A DNA stretch of 64,000 nucleotides from CALZIK01 sp945787635. Lineage in GTDB: Bacteria; Acidobacteriota; Thermoanaerobaculia; Multivoradales; JAHEKO01. The notes under the pieces are model-generated. The model was given only the letters and a program-made list of their open reading frames with translations, ran no database searches and had not been told where the DNA came from. Positions within the stretch are counted from its first letter, which is position 1, and every line of letters starts with the position of its first letter. The stretch covers positions 1-64,000 of the forward strand of contig CAMYNM010000005.1 of NCBI GenBank assembly GCA_947259725.1, in the 5' to 3' direction. The translations under genes and the position numbers were made by a program. This document shows positions 45,604 through 54,000 of the stretch, piece by piece.

Positions 45604-47135
45604 CGGAACGCTACGACATCGTCGTCATCGGAGCCGGTCACAACGGCCTCACCGCAGCGACTCTGCTCGCCGAGAAGGGTCGCCGGGTGCTGGTCGTGGA
45701 GGCGCGCGACACGGTCGGCGGCCTCGCCGCCGGCGCCGAGTTTCACCCCGGCTACCGGCACGCCGGAATCCTCGACGACACCCGCCTGGTCCGGCCGTGG
45801 GTTGTCGACGAGCTCGGGCTCGACCGCTTCGGCCTCAGGCGGCGCGAGCCGACGGATCTCCTGGTTCCCGAAACCGGCGGCCAGGGGCTCGTTCTGGCAA
45901 CCACCGTGAAAGGTTCGGAAGGGCTGTCGGCGAACGACGCCGAGAGTCTCGCCGGGTATCAGGCGTTTCTGGATCGAATCGCACCGGGATTCGCCGGACT
46001 GCTCGATCGACCACCGATCGACCTCGTCGATACCGGCGCAGGCGACCTCTTGAGGCTTGGGCTCGCCGGCCTGAGGCTACGACGTCTCGGCAGGCACGAC
46101 CTGATGGAATTTCTTCGAGTCGTCCCGATGCCGGTCGCCGATTGGCTGGGCGAGTGGTTCGCCTCCGACCTTCTCAAAGCGGCCCTCGCCGGCCCGGCGA
46201 TCTACTCGACCTACAGCGGCCCACGTTCTCCGGGCACGAACGCCAACCTGCTTTTCTCAGCCGCGCGCTCGGAAGACCCGGTCGCCGGCGGCGCGCCGGC
46301 GCTGATCGGTGCCATCGAGCGCGCCGCCCGAGCGCGGGGGGTCGAGATCCGCACGGGAGTCGCGGTAACCCGGCTCGTGATCGAAGCCGGCCGCGTCCGT
46401 GGCATCGAGCTCGCCGGTGGCGAGTGCGTCGCGACCGGCTCGGTGGCGGCCTCGTGTGATCCCCGGCAGCTCTTTCTCGACCTCCTGCCTCCCGCGGCTC
46501 TCGCATTGAGCCTCGAGGCCGAACTGCTCTCGTTCCGCACGCGGGGAACCGCCGCCAAGGTGCATCTTGCACTCTCGGGATATCCCCAGTTCTCGTCCCG
46601 CCCCGGGCGCCTCTTCGAGCAGGTCAGAACCGGCGAGGCTCTCGACGAACTCGAGCGTGCTTTCGACGCGGCCAAATACCGCCGGTTCTCGGAGCGCCCG
46701 GTCCTCGACATCCGCTTCCCGAGCATCGAAACGCCCGAGCTCGCCCCCGACGGGCACCACGTCGCCTCGATTCTGGTCAGCTTCGCGCCGTACGAGCTCG
46801 CCGGAGGATGGACCGAATCGGCCCGGGAAGGCCTCTACCGCGCCGTGCTTGCGGTACTCGACGAATATGCTCCGGGCATCGAAAGGCTCATCGTCGGCCG
46901 CGAGGTACTGACGCCGGCGGATCTGGCCGAGCGCTATCGGCTTTCCCAAGGACACCTCTTCCACGGCGAGCACGCCCTCGACCAGCTCCTCATCCGCCCG
47001 ACGCCACAGTGCTCCAAGTACGCGACACCACTGGCCGGGCTCTATTTGTGCGGTTCCGGTAGCCATCCTGGCGGCGGTCTCACGTGCGCGCCTGGCGCGT
47101 TGGCGGCGCAGGCGATTCGTTCCAACGACATGTAG
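45600..47135 (+). CDS. Phytoene-dehydrogenase-like FAD oxidoreductase (COG1233), second copy
   Basis: A protein of 511 residues from ATG at 45600, overlapping the first copy's stop (ATGA). FAD fingerprint DIVVIGAGHNGLTAATLLAE, VLVVEARDTVGGLAAG, and the shared C-terminal LYLCGSGSHPGGGLTCAPG. The two copies are paralogous along their length (both have an Y(R/G)(R/E)FSERP segment and a VLTP-D-E/AERYRLSQG-type region) but diverged, so probably distinct subunits or steps. The stop is followed 17 bases later by a large hairpin. Confidence 0.88.
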   Translation: MTERYDIVVIGAGHNGLTAATLLAEKGRRVLVVEARDTVGGLAAGAEFHPGYRHAGILDDTRLVRPWVVDELGLDRFGLRRREPTDLLVPETGGQGLVLATTVKGSEGLSANDAESLAGYQAFLDRIAPGFAGLLDRPPIDLVDTGAGDLLRLGLAGLRLRRLGRHDLMEFLRVVPMPVADWLGEWFASDLLKAALAGPAIYSTYSGPRSPGTNANLLFSAARSEDPVAGGAPALIGAIERAARARGVEIRTGVAVTRLVIEAGRVRGIELAGGECVATGSVAASCDPRQLFLDLLPPAALALSLEAELLSFRTRGTAAKVHLALSGYPQFSSRPGRLFEQVRTGEALDELERAFDAAKYRRFSERPVLDIRFPSIETPELAPDGHHVASILVSFAPYELAGGWTESAREGLYRAVLAVLDEYAPGIERLIVGREVLTPADLAERYRLSQGHLFHGEHALDQLLIRPTPQCSKYATPLAGLYLCGSGSHPGGGLTCAPGALAAQAIRSNDM

Positions 47136-47151
47136 CGGTCCGTAATGGAGA

Positions 47152-47216
47152 GGCCGGCCGGGTGCCTCCTGGAGCGAAGCCTCTCCGCGCGAGCGAAGGG
47201 AGGCACACGGCCGGCC
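47152..47216. repeat. Long perfect-type hairpin (18-bp arms)
   Basis: GGCCGGCCGGGTGCCTCC (47152-47169) pairs with GGAGGCACACGGCCGGCC (47199-47216), 17 of 18 positions matching. The 29-base loop also contains related GGAGCGAAG / GAGCGAAGG words. It lies between the second COG1233 gene and the 3-hydroxyacyl-CoA dehydrogenase gene. There is no T tract, so a mobile hairpin or processing element is as likely as a terminator. Confidence 0.7.
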
Positions 47217-47245
47217 ATCGGTCCGAGCCGCGATAGTCTTTCGCT

Positions 47246-48130
47246 ATGGACATCAGCACTCTATGCGTCACCGGCGCCGGCCAGATGGGTTCCCAGATCG
47301 CGATGCTGGGAGCGCTGGCCGGGATCGAGACCCGTCTCCACGACATCTCCAGAGAACAGCTCGACACCGCGGTCGCGACCAACCGCAAGCACATCCAGCG
47401 GCGAGTGGACAAAGCCAAGATGACCGCCGACGAGCTCGAGGCTGCGTTCGGTCGGTTGACCTCGACGACCGATCTCGCGGCCGCGGGCCGTGGCGCCGAC
47501 TTCGTCATCGAGGCCGTGGTCGAGCGCCTCGACGTCAAGCGGGAGGTCTTCGCCGAGCTTGACCGCGCCTGCCCCGAGCACGCGATTCTCGCGACCAACA
47601 GCTCGTATCTCATGAGCTCGGAGATCGCCGGCGCGACATCGCGGCCCGAGAAAGTCTGCAACATGCACTTTTTCTTTCCGCCGCTGGTGATGCGCCTTGT
47701 CGAGGTCGTGCGCGGTGAAGCGACGTCGGATTACACCCTCGCCGCTACCGTCGAGCTCGCCCGGCGCATGGGCAAGCAGGCGGTTTTGCTGCACAAGGAG
47801 ATGCCCGGGTTTCTCGTCAACCGGGTCCTGCGGGCGATCTCGAACGAAGCTTATTTCCTGCTCGAGAATGGCGTCGCCTCCTTCGAGGACATCGACAGGG
47901 CATGCCGACTGGGCTTGAATCATCCACTCGGACCGTTCGAGCTCGCTGATTTCTCGGGTCTCGACATCGGCTACAACGCGCGGATGGAGATCTTCACCCG
48001 CACGGGGCATGAGGAAGACGCCCCGGCGCCGTCGCTCAAGAGCAGGGTCGAGCGAGGTGACCTGGGCAGAAAGACCGGCCGCGGCTTCTACGACTACTCG
48101 ACCGACCCGCCGACGCCGACCGAGACCTAG
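47246..48130 (+). CDS. 3-hydroxyacyl-CoA dehydrogenase
   Basis: A protein of 294 residues, the size of single-domain short-chain HAD enzymes. NAD fingerprint CVTGAGQMGSQIAM near the N-terminus, then ADFVIEAVVERLDVK, LATNSSYLMSSEIA (catalytic Ser/Asn region), HFFFPPLVMRLVEVV with the catalytic His, and the C-terminal half LGLNHPLGPFELADFSGLD. It oxidises 3-hydroxyacyl-CoA to 3-ketoacyl-CoA with NAD+ in beta-oxidation or butanoate metabolism. No clear ribosome site before the ATG. Its stop overlaps that of the convergent DUF1801-like gene by 4 bases. Confidence 0.92.
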   Translation: MDISTLCVTGAGQMGSQIAMLGALAGIETRLHDISREQLDTAVATNRKHIQRRVDKAKMTADELEAAFGRLTSTTDLAAAGRGADFVIEAVVERLDVKREVFAELDRACPEHAILATNSSYLMSSEIAGATSRPEKVCNMHFFFPPLVMRLVEVVRGEATSDYTLAATVELARRMGKQAVLLHKEMPGFLVNRVLRAISNEAYFLLENGVASFEDIDRACRLGLNHPLGPFELADFSGLDIGYNARMEIFTRTGHEEDAPAPSLKSRVERGDLGRKTGRGFYDYSTDPPTPTET

Positions 48131-48537
48131 GTCATCAAGTTGGCGGCGGCTGTCGTTCGGATCAGCTCCTCGAGCACCCCGGGATCGAGATCCGACAGTC
48201 TCTTGAAGCGCACGCAGCTCTTGCCGATGTCGGCCTTGGGCAGACGTTCCTTGAAGGCCTCGGCGACGTAGCCGCCGTCGAGTGAAGCACAGCAGTAGAG
48301 CGAGATGTAGCTCTTGTTGTTGGCGATGCCAACCTTCATCCAGTCGCCCTCCCGCCCACTCTTGTACTTGTAGTGATACTTGCCGTAGCCGAGCATGCCG
48401 AACTCCATCGTCGGCGCGAGCTCGGGCGCGGTCTTGCGCACCAGATCGTGAAGCTGTCGAATATCCTCTCGCCGGGCGTCGTCGTCGATCTCGGCGATGT
48501 AGGCGGCGTGGGTCTTGGCCTTGGAGTTCCCTTTCAT
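48127..48537 (-). CDS. DUF1801-like (YdhG/iron-chaperone-fold) protein
   Basis: A protein of 136 residues, soluble. Segments such as MEFGMLGYGKYHYKYKSG, VGIANNKSYISLYCC and SCVRFKRLSDLDP match the small DUF1801/YdhG family related to the frataxin-like IscX/Fra fold. Function unproven. Divergent from the next gene, with starts 23 bases apart. The family call is from sequence pattern alone. Confidence 0.7.
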   Translation of the reverse strand: MKGNSKAKTHAAYIAEIDDDARREDIRQLHDLVRKTAPELAPTMEFGMLGYGKYHYKYKSGREGDWMKVGIANNKSYISLYCCASLDGGYVAEAFKERLPKADIGKSCVRFKRLSDLDPGVLEELIRTTAAANLMT

Positions 48538-48560
48538 GAGGATAGTGTAGCGAAGCGCCC

Positions 48561-49148
48561 ATGCTGATCGACCGTTTTGTCCCCGCCCCAGACGCCAGCG
48601 AAACCCATCGCATCCGGATCGCGGCGACTCCGGCCGAGGTCTACGGGGCGCTTCTGCGAACCGACTTCGGAGCCTCCTGGATCGTCAAGGGCCTTCTGGG
48701 CCTGCGGGCTCTGCCGGGAGCCATCAGCGGCAGGCGCCGTTTGGAACGCCCCGCCGAGAGAGCCCGGGCACGGCTCGACCTCGACGCCATCATCGCCGCG
48801 GGCTTCGGCAAGCTCGCCGAGGAACCCAGCCGAGAGATCGTTCTCGGCGTCGTAGGCCGATTCTGGCGACCGACCGGCAATCTCGCGCCGTTTCGCCGCA
48901 AGATCTTCGACGGGGCACCGCCCGCCGGATTCGCGGTGGCGGCGTGGAACTTCCGTGTCGAGGCCGCAGGCGCCGGAGCGACGATCCTGCGCACCGAAAC
49001 CCGCATCCTGTGCGGCGACCCCGCGAGCCGGCGCAAGTTTCGCATCTACTGGCTCTTGGTGCGGCCCTTTAGCGGCTGGATCCGACGCCGGATGCTCTGC
49101 GCCGTGCGCCGCGAGGTCGGACGATTCCGGAACCGATCCACGCCCTAG
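48561..49148 (+). CDS. SRPBCC-like hypothetical protein
   Basis: A protein of 195 residues without signal peptide. The N-terminal TPAEVYGALLRTDF and the long helix at the end (FRIYWLLVRPFSGWIRRRMLCAVRREV) are typical of START/SRPBCC-fold proteins that bind hydrophobic ligands, and the middle (GRFWRPTGNLAPFRR, FAVAAWNFRVE, ILRTETRI) resembles the central sheet. No catalytic residues can be assigned. Its end is 12 bases before the Pho box of pstS. Confidence 0.55.
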   Translation: MLIDRFVPAPDASETHRIRIAATPAEVYGALLRTDFGASWIVKGLLGLRALPGAISGRRRLERPAERARARLDLDAIIAAGFGKLAEEPSREIVLGVVGRFWRPTGNLAPFRRKIFDGAPPAGFAVAAWNFRVEAAGAGATILRTETRILCGDPASRRKFRIYWLLVRPFSGWIRRRMLCAVRREVGRFRNRSTP

Positions 49149-49159
49149 CCGTGGACCGC

Positions 49160-49199
49160 TTGTCACAGCAAGCTCGGCAAGCTGTCACGCCATTGTCAC
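49160..49199 (+). promoter_or_regulatory. Pho box upstream of pstS (PhoB site)
   Basis: TGTCAC half-sites occur at 49161, 49183 and 49194, all on an 11-base phase, with a degenerate unit at 49171-49177. The central pair CTGTCACGCCATTGTCAC (49182-49199) is the exact 7-4-7 arrangement of a PhoB direct repeat. About ten bases downstream is TAGTGT (49210-49215), a weak -10. The pstS ATG lies 55 bases after the box. It explains phosphate-starvation control of the whole operon. Confidence 0.85.
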
Positions 49200-49254
49200 A
49201 GCGGCGTCGTAGTGTTGGTTGATAGCGGGACAACTCACCCGCATAAAGGAATCC

Positions 49255-50142
49255 ATGAAACAACATCTACTCGGCGGCTTCGTGCTCGCCATCACCCTTG
49301 TTCTCGTCGGCTGCGGCGGGGGCGCGGAGCGCTCGTCTCGCGTCGTGCTTCAGAACAAGGGCTCCGACACCCTGGTCAACGTCGCCCAGGCGTGGGCCGA
49401 GGCCTACAAAGAAGTCAATCCCAACCTCGCCATCGCCGTCTCCGGCGGCGGCTCGGGAACCGGCATCTCTTCGATGATCAACGGCACCGTCGACATCGCC
49501 AACTCCAGCCGCGAAATGAAGGACAAGGAACTGGAGATGGCCCGCAAGAACGGCATCGAGCCGGTCGAGCACACCGTCGGATTCGACGCCATGGCGATCT
49601 TCGTCCACCCGGACAACCCGATCGAGAAGATTACCCTCGCCCAGCTTGCAGAGATCTACGGCGAAGGCGCCACGATCAAGACCTGGGACCAGCTCGGCGT
49701 CGAGGTGCCCGGCTGCCGGAGCGGCGAGATCATCCGCGTGAGCCGCCAGAACAACTCCGGCACCTACGTCTACTTCAAAGAAGCCGTGCTCGGCAAGACA
49801 CGCGACTACGAACTCGGATCGCGTGACATGCACGGGTCGAAGGACGTCGTCGATCTCGTCGAGCACACGCCCTGCGCCATCGGGTACAGCGGCCTGGCCT
49901 ACGCCAACGAGCACGTCAAGATGCCCTGCGTCGCCAAGCAAGCGGACGGCGCCTGCGTTGCGCCTTCGGTGGAAACCGCACTGGATCGCAGCTACGCGAT
50001 CGCCCGGCCGCTCTTCATGTACACCTCCGGCGAGCCCGAGGGGGCGGTCAAGGAGTACCTGAACTGGATCCTCTCCGATGAGGGCCAATGCATCATCGCC
50101 CGTAAGGGTTACGCACCGGTCGCTGAGGTAAGCTGTGGCTAG
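49255..50142 (+). CDS. pstS: Phosphate-binding lipoprotein PstS
   Basis: A protein of 295 residues from ATG at 49255 (AAAGGA five bases upstream). Lipoprotein signal FVLAITLVLVGC with lipobox LVGC. Mature part starts LQNKGSDTLVNVAQAWAEAY, the family phosphate loop, followed by SGGGSGTGISSMINGTVDIANSSR (read as two segments) and the C-terminal half with SRQNNSGTYVYFKEAVL. It captures phosphate in the periplasm and hands it to PstC/PstA. Pho box 55 bases upstream. Starts the operon pstS-phoU-pstC-pstA-pstB1-pstB2. Confidence 0.93.
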   Translation: MKQHLLGGFVLAITLVLVGCGGGAERSSRVVLQNKGSDTLVNVAQAWAEAYKEVNPNLAIAVSGGGSGTGISSMINGTVDIANSSREMKDKELEMARKNGIEPVEHTVGFDAMAIFVHPDNPIEKITLAQLAEIYGEGATIKTWDQLGVEVPGCRSGEIIRVSRQNNSGTYVYFKEAVLGKTRDYELGSRDMHGSKDVVDLVEHTPCAIGYSGLAYANEHVKMPCVAKQADGACVAPSVETALDRSYAIARPLFMYTSGEPEGAVKEYLNWILSDEGQCIIARKGYAPVAEVSCG

Positions 50143-50270
50143 TTCGATCGCCTGAAGAGGGCTAGCTCTCGGAAGAGAAGAGAAGCGACCGCCGACCACC
50201 CGGCCGGACGCCGCTTCGCTAAGAGTCCTCTGTTTCGGTCGATCTCCAGCAACCTCAACGAGGGGCAACC

Positions 50271-51362
50271 ATGAGTCATTACGAGGAGAGTCTGCAGCAG
50301 GATCTCGACGAGATCCGCAAACGCGTCCAGGCCATCGGCTCGACCGTGAAGGAGGCCACCGAGAAGGCGGTCCACGCGTTTCTGGTCGGAGACAAGGACC
50401 TTGCCGCCCAGGTCATCCTGGGAGACCGGCCGGTCAATCGCGAGGTGCGGGAGATCGATCACCTCTGTCATACCTTCGTCGTTCGGCACCTTCCGAGCGC
50501 CGGACACCTGCGGTTCGTCTCGTCGGTGCTGCGGCTCAATGTCGAGCTCGAGCGAATCGGCGACTACGCGGTGACCATCTGTCGCGAAGCGGTGCAGCTT
50601 TCGGAGCAGCCGCCGGGCAAAGTGGTTCGAGACATCGAGTTGATGGCCGGCCAGGCCGGCGAGCTTCTCGATCAGGCGCTTCTGGCCTTCCGCGACGGCA
50701 ACGCGGACTTCGCCAAGGCGACGTCGAGCATGGCCGACCAGGTCCGAACCACCTTTCAGCGCGCCTACCTCGACCTTCTCACCGCAGCGAAAAAGCAGAA
50801 ACGCCCGGTGGAAGACCTGTTCGCGCTCCTGGTCGTCCTCTCCGGCATCGGGCGGGTCGCGGATCAGGCCAAGAACATATGCGAACAGGTGATCTTCGCG
50901 ATCACCGGTGAAGTGAAGGAGGAACGGACCTACCGGATCCTGTTTCTCGACTCTGCCAACGACAGTCTGAGCCAGGTCGCGGAAGCCTTCGCTCGCAAGG
51001 CGTACCCCAACAGCGGAGAGTATGAAAGCGCGGGCTGGGAACCGGCCGAGAAGGTCCATCCGCAGTGCCGGCACTTCCTCGACCGCAACGGTTACAACGG
51101 GGAAATTCACGAGCCTCGGCCGATGCCCGAGCTGCCCGAGGCGCTAGCCGCCTTTCACCTGGTCATCAGCCTCGAACCGGGCGCCCGGGAACGCCTGCCG
51201 GCCATCCCGTTTCGCACGGTTGTCCTGGAGTGGGACGTGGGCCAGTTCGCGTCCGGCCTGGACGAAGAGCGCTCGCAGGCCATGCTGGCGGCGGCCTACA
51301 AAGAGATCGCCGACCGGTTGAGAGATCTGATGCTCGTTCTCCGCGGCGACGAGGCGGACTAG
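50271..51362 (+). CDS. phoU: PhoU fused to a degenerate arsenate-reductase/LMW-phosphatase-like domain
   Basis: A protein of 363 residues. Residues 1-215 are a standard PhoU: two three-helix repeats with LERIGDYAVTICRE and GRVADQAKNICE. Residues 221-355 add an arsenate-reductase/LMW tyrosine-phosphatase fold: RILFLDSANDSLSQVAEAF, SAGWEP, KVHPQCRHFLDRNGYN, FHLVISLEPGA. In active members the loop reads C-x-x-N-x-x-R-S; here Cys is Asp 227 and Arg is Leu 233, while Asn 230 and Ser 234 remain, so catalysis is unlikely. The domain may bind phosphate or act as an interaction module. GAGGGG precedes the ATG. It lies between pstS and pstC, so it probably inhibits PhoR under phosphate plenty. Confidence 0.9.
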   Translation: MSHYEESLQQDLDEIRKRVQAIGSTVKEATEKAVHAFLVGDKDLAAQVILGDRPVNREVREIDHLCHTFVVRHLPSAGHLRFVSSVLRLNVELERIGDYAVTICREAVQLSEQPPGKVVRDIELMAGQAGELLDQALLAFRDGNADFAKATSSMADQVRTTFQRAYLDLLTAAKKQKRPVEDLFALLVVLSGIGRVADQAKNICEQVIFAITGEVKEERTYRILFLDSANDSLSQVAEAFARKAYPNSGEYESAGWEPAEKVHPQCRHFLDRNGYNGEIHEPRPMPELPEALAAFHLVISLEPGARERLPAIPFRTVVLEWDVGQFASGLDEERSQAMLAAAYKEIADRLRDLMLVLRGDEAD

Positions 51363-51373
51363 GGGCCACCCCG

Positions 51374-52318
51374 TTGGAGCCTCAGACCACCGATCGCGCC
51401 CGATCGCGCCGGGAGCGCCGTCGCGGCGAAGACCGTCGCGACCGGAACTGGTACATCGACAAGGCCGTTCAGGCCTTGGTCTTCATCGGCGGCATCTCCG
51501 GAATTCTCTTCATCATCGGCATCTTCGTCTTCATCACCAAAGAGGGCTACGGCTTCATCGCCGAAACGCTCGATATCGGCGAGTTTCTTACCTCACCGCG
51601 CTGGCGGCCGACCTCGGACCACAACCCGACCTATGGCGCCCTGGCCCTGATCGCAGGCACCACGAGTGTCACCGGCCTCGCCATGCTGGTGTCGGTGCCG
51701 TTCTCCCTCGGCGCCGCGATCTACATCGGGGAGTTCGCCAAGGGCAGGACGCGGGAGACCCTGAAGATTCTGGTCGAGCTGCTTGCCGCGATTCCCTCGG
51801 TGGTCTGGGGATTCATAGGTCTTTCGATCATGAATCCCTTGATCATCAAGACCTTCAACGTCCCGATCGGCCTCAACGTTCTCAACTCGGGCCTGATTCT
51901 GGGTTTGATGGCGGCACCGATCATGACCACGATCGCGGAGGACGCGCTCAAAGCCGTGCCCGACACCTACCGGGAGGCGGCCGAGGCACTCGGAGCGACC
52001 AAGTGGCAGGTGATCTACCGGGTCGTCCTGCCGGCCGGCAAGAACGGTCTGGTAGCCGCGGTGCTTCTGGGGGTCGGCCGCGGATTCGGAGAAACCATGG
52101 CGGTTCTCATGGCGAGCGGCCATTCGATCAACCTTCCGACCAGCGTGTTCGACTCGGTGCGTGCCCTGACCGCCACCATTGCCGCCGAGCTGGGCGAGAC
52201 CGCGGTCGGCTCAGACCACTACCGAGCGCTCTTCACGCTCGGCATCCTGCTCTTCGTCGTCACCTTCGTCATCAACCTCACCGCCGATCTTGTGGTCCGC
52301 GGGATTCGCAAGAAATAG
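51374..52318 (+). CDS. pstC: Phosphate ABC permease PstC, TTG start
   Basis: A protein of 314 residues. No ATG exists before the membrane core; TTG at 51374 has AGGGG upstream and lies 11 bases after the phoU stop. N-terminal basic tail, then six transmembrane helices. The permease loop reads AEALGATKWQVIYRVVLPAG (EAA-type contact with PstB), and GFGETMAVLM is the conserved PstC segment. Forms the transmembrane channel with PstA. Confidence 0.92.
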   Translation: MEPQTTDRARSRRERRRGEDRRDRNWYIDKAVQALVFIGGISGILFIIGIFVFITKEGYGFIAETLDIGEFLTSPRWRPTSDHNPTYGALALIAGTTSVTGLAMLVSVPFSLGAAIYIGEFAKGRTRETLKILVELLAAIPSVVWGFIGLSIMNPLIIKTFNVPIGLNVLNSGLILGLMAAPIMTTIAEDALKAVPDTYREAAEALGATKWQVIYRVVLPAGKNGLVAAVLLGVGRGFGETMAVLMASGHSINLPTSVFDSVRALTATIAAELGETAVGSDHYRALFTLGILLFVVTFVINLTADLVVRGIRKK

Positions 52319-52321
52319 CCG

Positions 52322-53191
52322 ATGTTCGCCCCCACCGAGCTCAATCACAAGAACCGGCGCAATCAGCGGCTGGTTCGGATGCTGTTCTTGTGGATGGCGA
52401 CGATGCTGATCATCCCGGTCGTCCTGATCCTCGGCATCCTCGTCTATCGCGGCGGGCCGATGATCTCGGTCGATTTCCTGCTCACCGAGCCCACCAACGG
52501 GATGACCGCCGGCGGCATCCTGCCGGCTCTCGTGGGAACCGTCTGGCTGGTGGTGGTCGCGCTGTTGGCCTCGGTACCGATCGGCATCGCCGCCGCGCTC
52601 TACCTGAGCGAATACGCTTCGGACAACTGGCTCACCCGGATCATCAACCTCGCGATCATCAATCTGGCCGGCGTGCCGTCGATCGTCCACGCTTTGTTCG
52701 GCGTCGGCGCTTTCGTGCTGTTCTTCCGCTTCGGAACCAGCATTCTCGCCGCCAGCTTGACCCTGGCGGTGATGACCCTGCCGGTCGTTATCGTGGCCAC
52801 CAAAGAAGCCCTGCAGTCGGTCCCGTTCGCCTTCCGCGAGGCCTGCTGGAATATGGGCGCCACGCGCTGGCAGACGATTCGGCGCGTGGTGCTGCCCAAT
52901 TCAGTGAGCGGCATCCTGACCGGCGTGATTCTCGAGGTCTCCCGCACGGCGGGCGAGACCGCTCCGATCATGTTCACCGGCGCAGCGTTCTTCCTGCCGT
53001 TTCTACCGCAGAGCGTCTTCGACCAGACGATGGCGATGTCTCTCCATCTCTTCGTAATCTCCACACAGGTTCCGGGAGTTCCTGAGGAGCTGCCCTTCGG
53101 AGTCGCCCTGGTCCTGATCAGCATGGTTCTAGCCATGAACGCGCTCTCGATCGCGTTTCGCACCTACCTGCGAGGCCGCAAGAAATGGTAG
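52322..53191 (+). CDS. pstA: Phosphate ABC permease PstA
   Basis: A protein of 289 residues with six transmembrane helices. EAA-type loop ACWNMGATRWQTIRRVVLP, followed by the typical SRTAGETAPIMFTGAAFF. Paralogous to PstC. Starts 3 bases after pstC and its end overlaps the pstB1 start by 7 bases (AAATGGTAG), so translation is coupled. No unusual residue changes were noticed in the permease core. Confidence 0.93.
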   Translation: MFAPTELNHKNRRNQRLVRMLFLWMATMLIIPVVLILGILVYRGGPMISVDFLLTEPTNGMTAGGILPALVGTVWLVVVALLASVPIGIAAALYLSEYASDNWLTRIINLAIINLAGVPSIVHALFGVGAFVLFFRFGTSILAASLTLAVMTLPVVIVATKEALQSVPFAFREACWNMGATRWQTIRRVVLPNSVSGILTGVILEVSRTAGETAPIMFTGAAFFLPFLPQSVFDQTMAMSLHLFVISTQVPGVPEELPFGVALVLISMVLAMNALSIAFRTYLRGRKKW

Positions 53192-54000
53192 CCGAAACGC
53201 CCGTCACGGCGAGCGCATCCAACGCTCGCGTCCAGACCGAGCCCACGCCGCCGTTCGTGGAAGTTCAGGACCTCTCGATCCACTACGGCGGGAAGAAGAT
53301 CCTGTCCGGAGTCAGCTTCGATATCTACGAGAACGAGATCTTCGGGATCATCGGCCCGGCCAACAGCGGCAAGACCTCGTTCCTGCGCGCCCTGAACCGC
53401 ATGGACATGTTCACGCCCGGGATGAACGTGACCGGAACCATCAAGATCGACGGTCATGACATCCAGCGGTGGAAAAACGTCTACGCCCTGAGGCGGCGGA
53501 TTGGGGTCGTTTTTCCGCTTCCGGTCGGACTGCCGCTCTCGGTTTACGACAACGTCGCTCTGGCGCCGCGACTCGCCGGCATCAAGCGAAGGTCGGAGCT
53601 CGACATCATCGTCGAGCGCTGCTTGACCCGAGCGGCGCTGTGGGAAGAGGTCAAGGATCGCCTCGACTCTCTCGGGAGTCTTCTCTCCGGGGGCCAGCAG
53701 CAACGGCTCACGATCGCGCGAGCTCTGTCCCAAGACCCGGACCTCTTGCTTCTCGACGAGTTCTCGATCGCCGTAGATCCGGTGACGACCATGAGAATCG
53801 AGGACGTTCTGAAGGAGCTAAAGCACGAGATCACGATCGTCCTGGTGACCAATCTCGTCCAGCAGACCCGCAGACTCTCCGACCGGACCGCGTTCCTGCT
53901 CTCCGGCGAGCTGGTCGAGGTCGGCGAAACCGCCGAGCTCTTCGAGGGCAAGGTCCGCGATCAGCGGACGCTCGGCTATCTAGAGGGACGCTTTGGCTGA
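53185..54000 (+). CDS. pstB1: Phosphate ABC ATPase PstB1: intact signature, lost Q-loop Gln and switch His
   Basis: A protein of 271 residues. Walker A GPANSGKTS, signature LSGGQQQR intact, Walker B LLLLDEFS with the catalytic Glu kept. Two key residues are changed relative to PstB: the Q-loop VFQKPN is VFPLPV (Gln to Pro), and the switch VTHNMQQ is VTNLVQQ (His to Asn); the D-loop SALDP is IAVDP. By sequence this subunit cannot complete its own catalytic site, but it can give its signature to a partner. The next gene, overlapping by 8 bases, has the reverse pattern. A heterodimer is inferred. Confidence 0.9.
   Translation: MVAETPVTASASNARVQTEPTPPFVEVQDLSIHYGGKKILSGVSFDIYENEIFGIIGPANSGKTSFLRALNRMDMFTPGMNVTGTIKIDGHDIQRWKNVYALRRRIGVVFPLPVGLPLSVYDNVALAPRLAGIKRRSELDIIVERCLTRAALWEEVKDRLDSLGSLLSGGQQQRLTIARALSQDPDLLLLDEFSIAVDPVTTMRIEDVLKELKHEITIVLVTNLVQQTRRLSDRTAFLLSGELVEVGETAELFEGKVRDQRTLGYLEGRFG

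Noticed and set aside
43990..47135. Carotenoid biosynthesis locus, because of two phytoene-dehydrogenase-like genes
   Set aside because: No phytoene synthase or prenyl-transferase genes nearby, and the genes are coupled to a GcvT-like protein, so the carotenoid function is unlikely.
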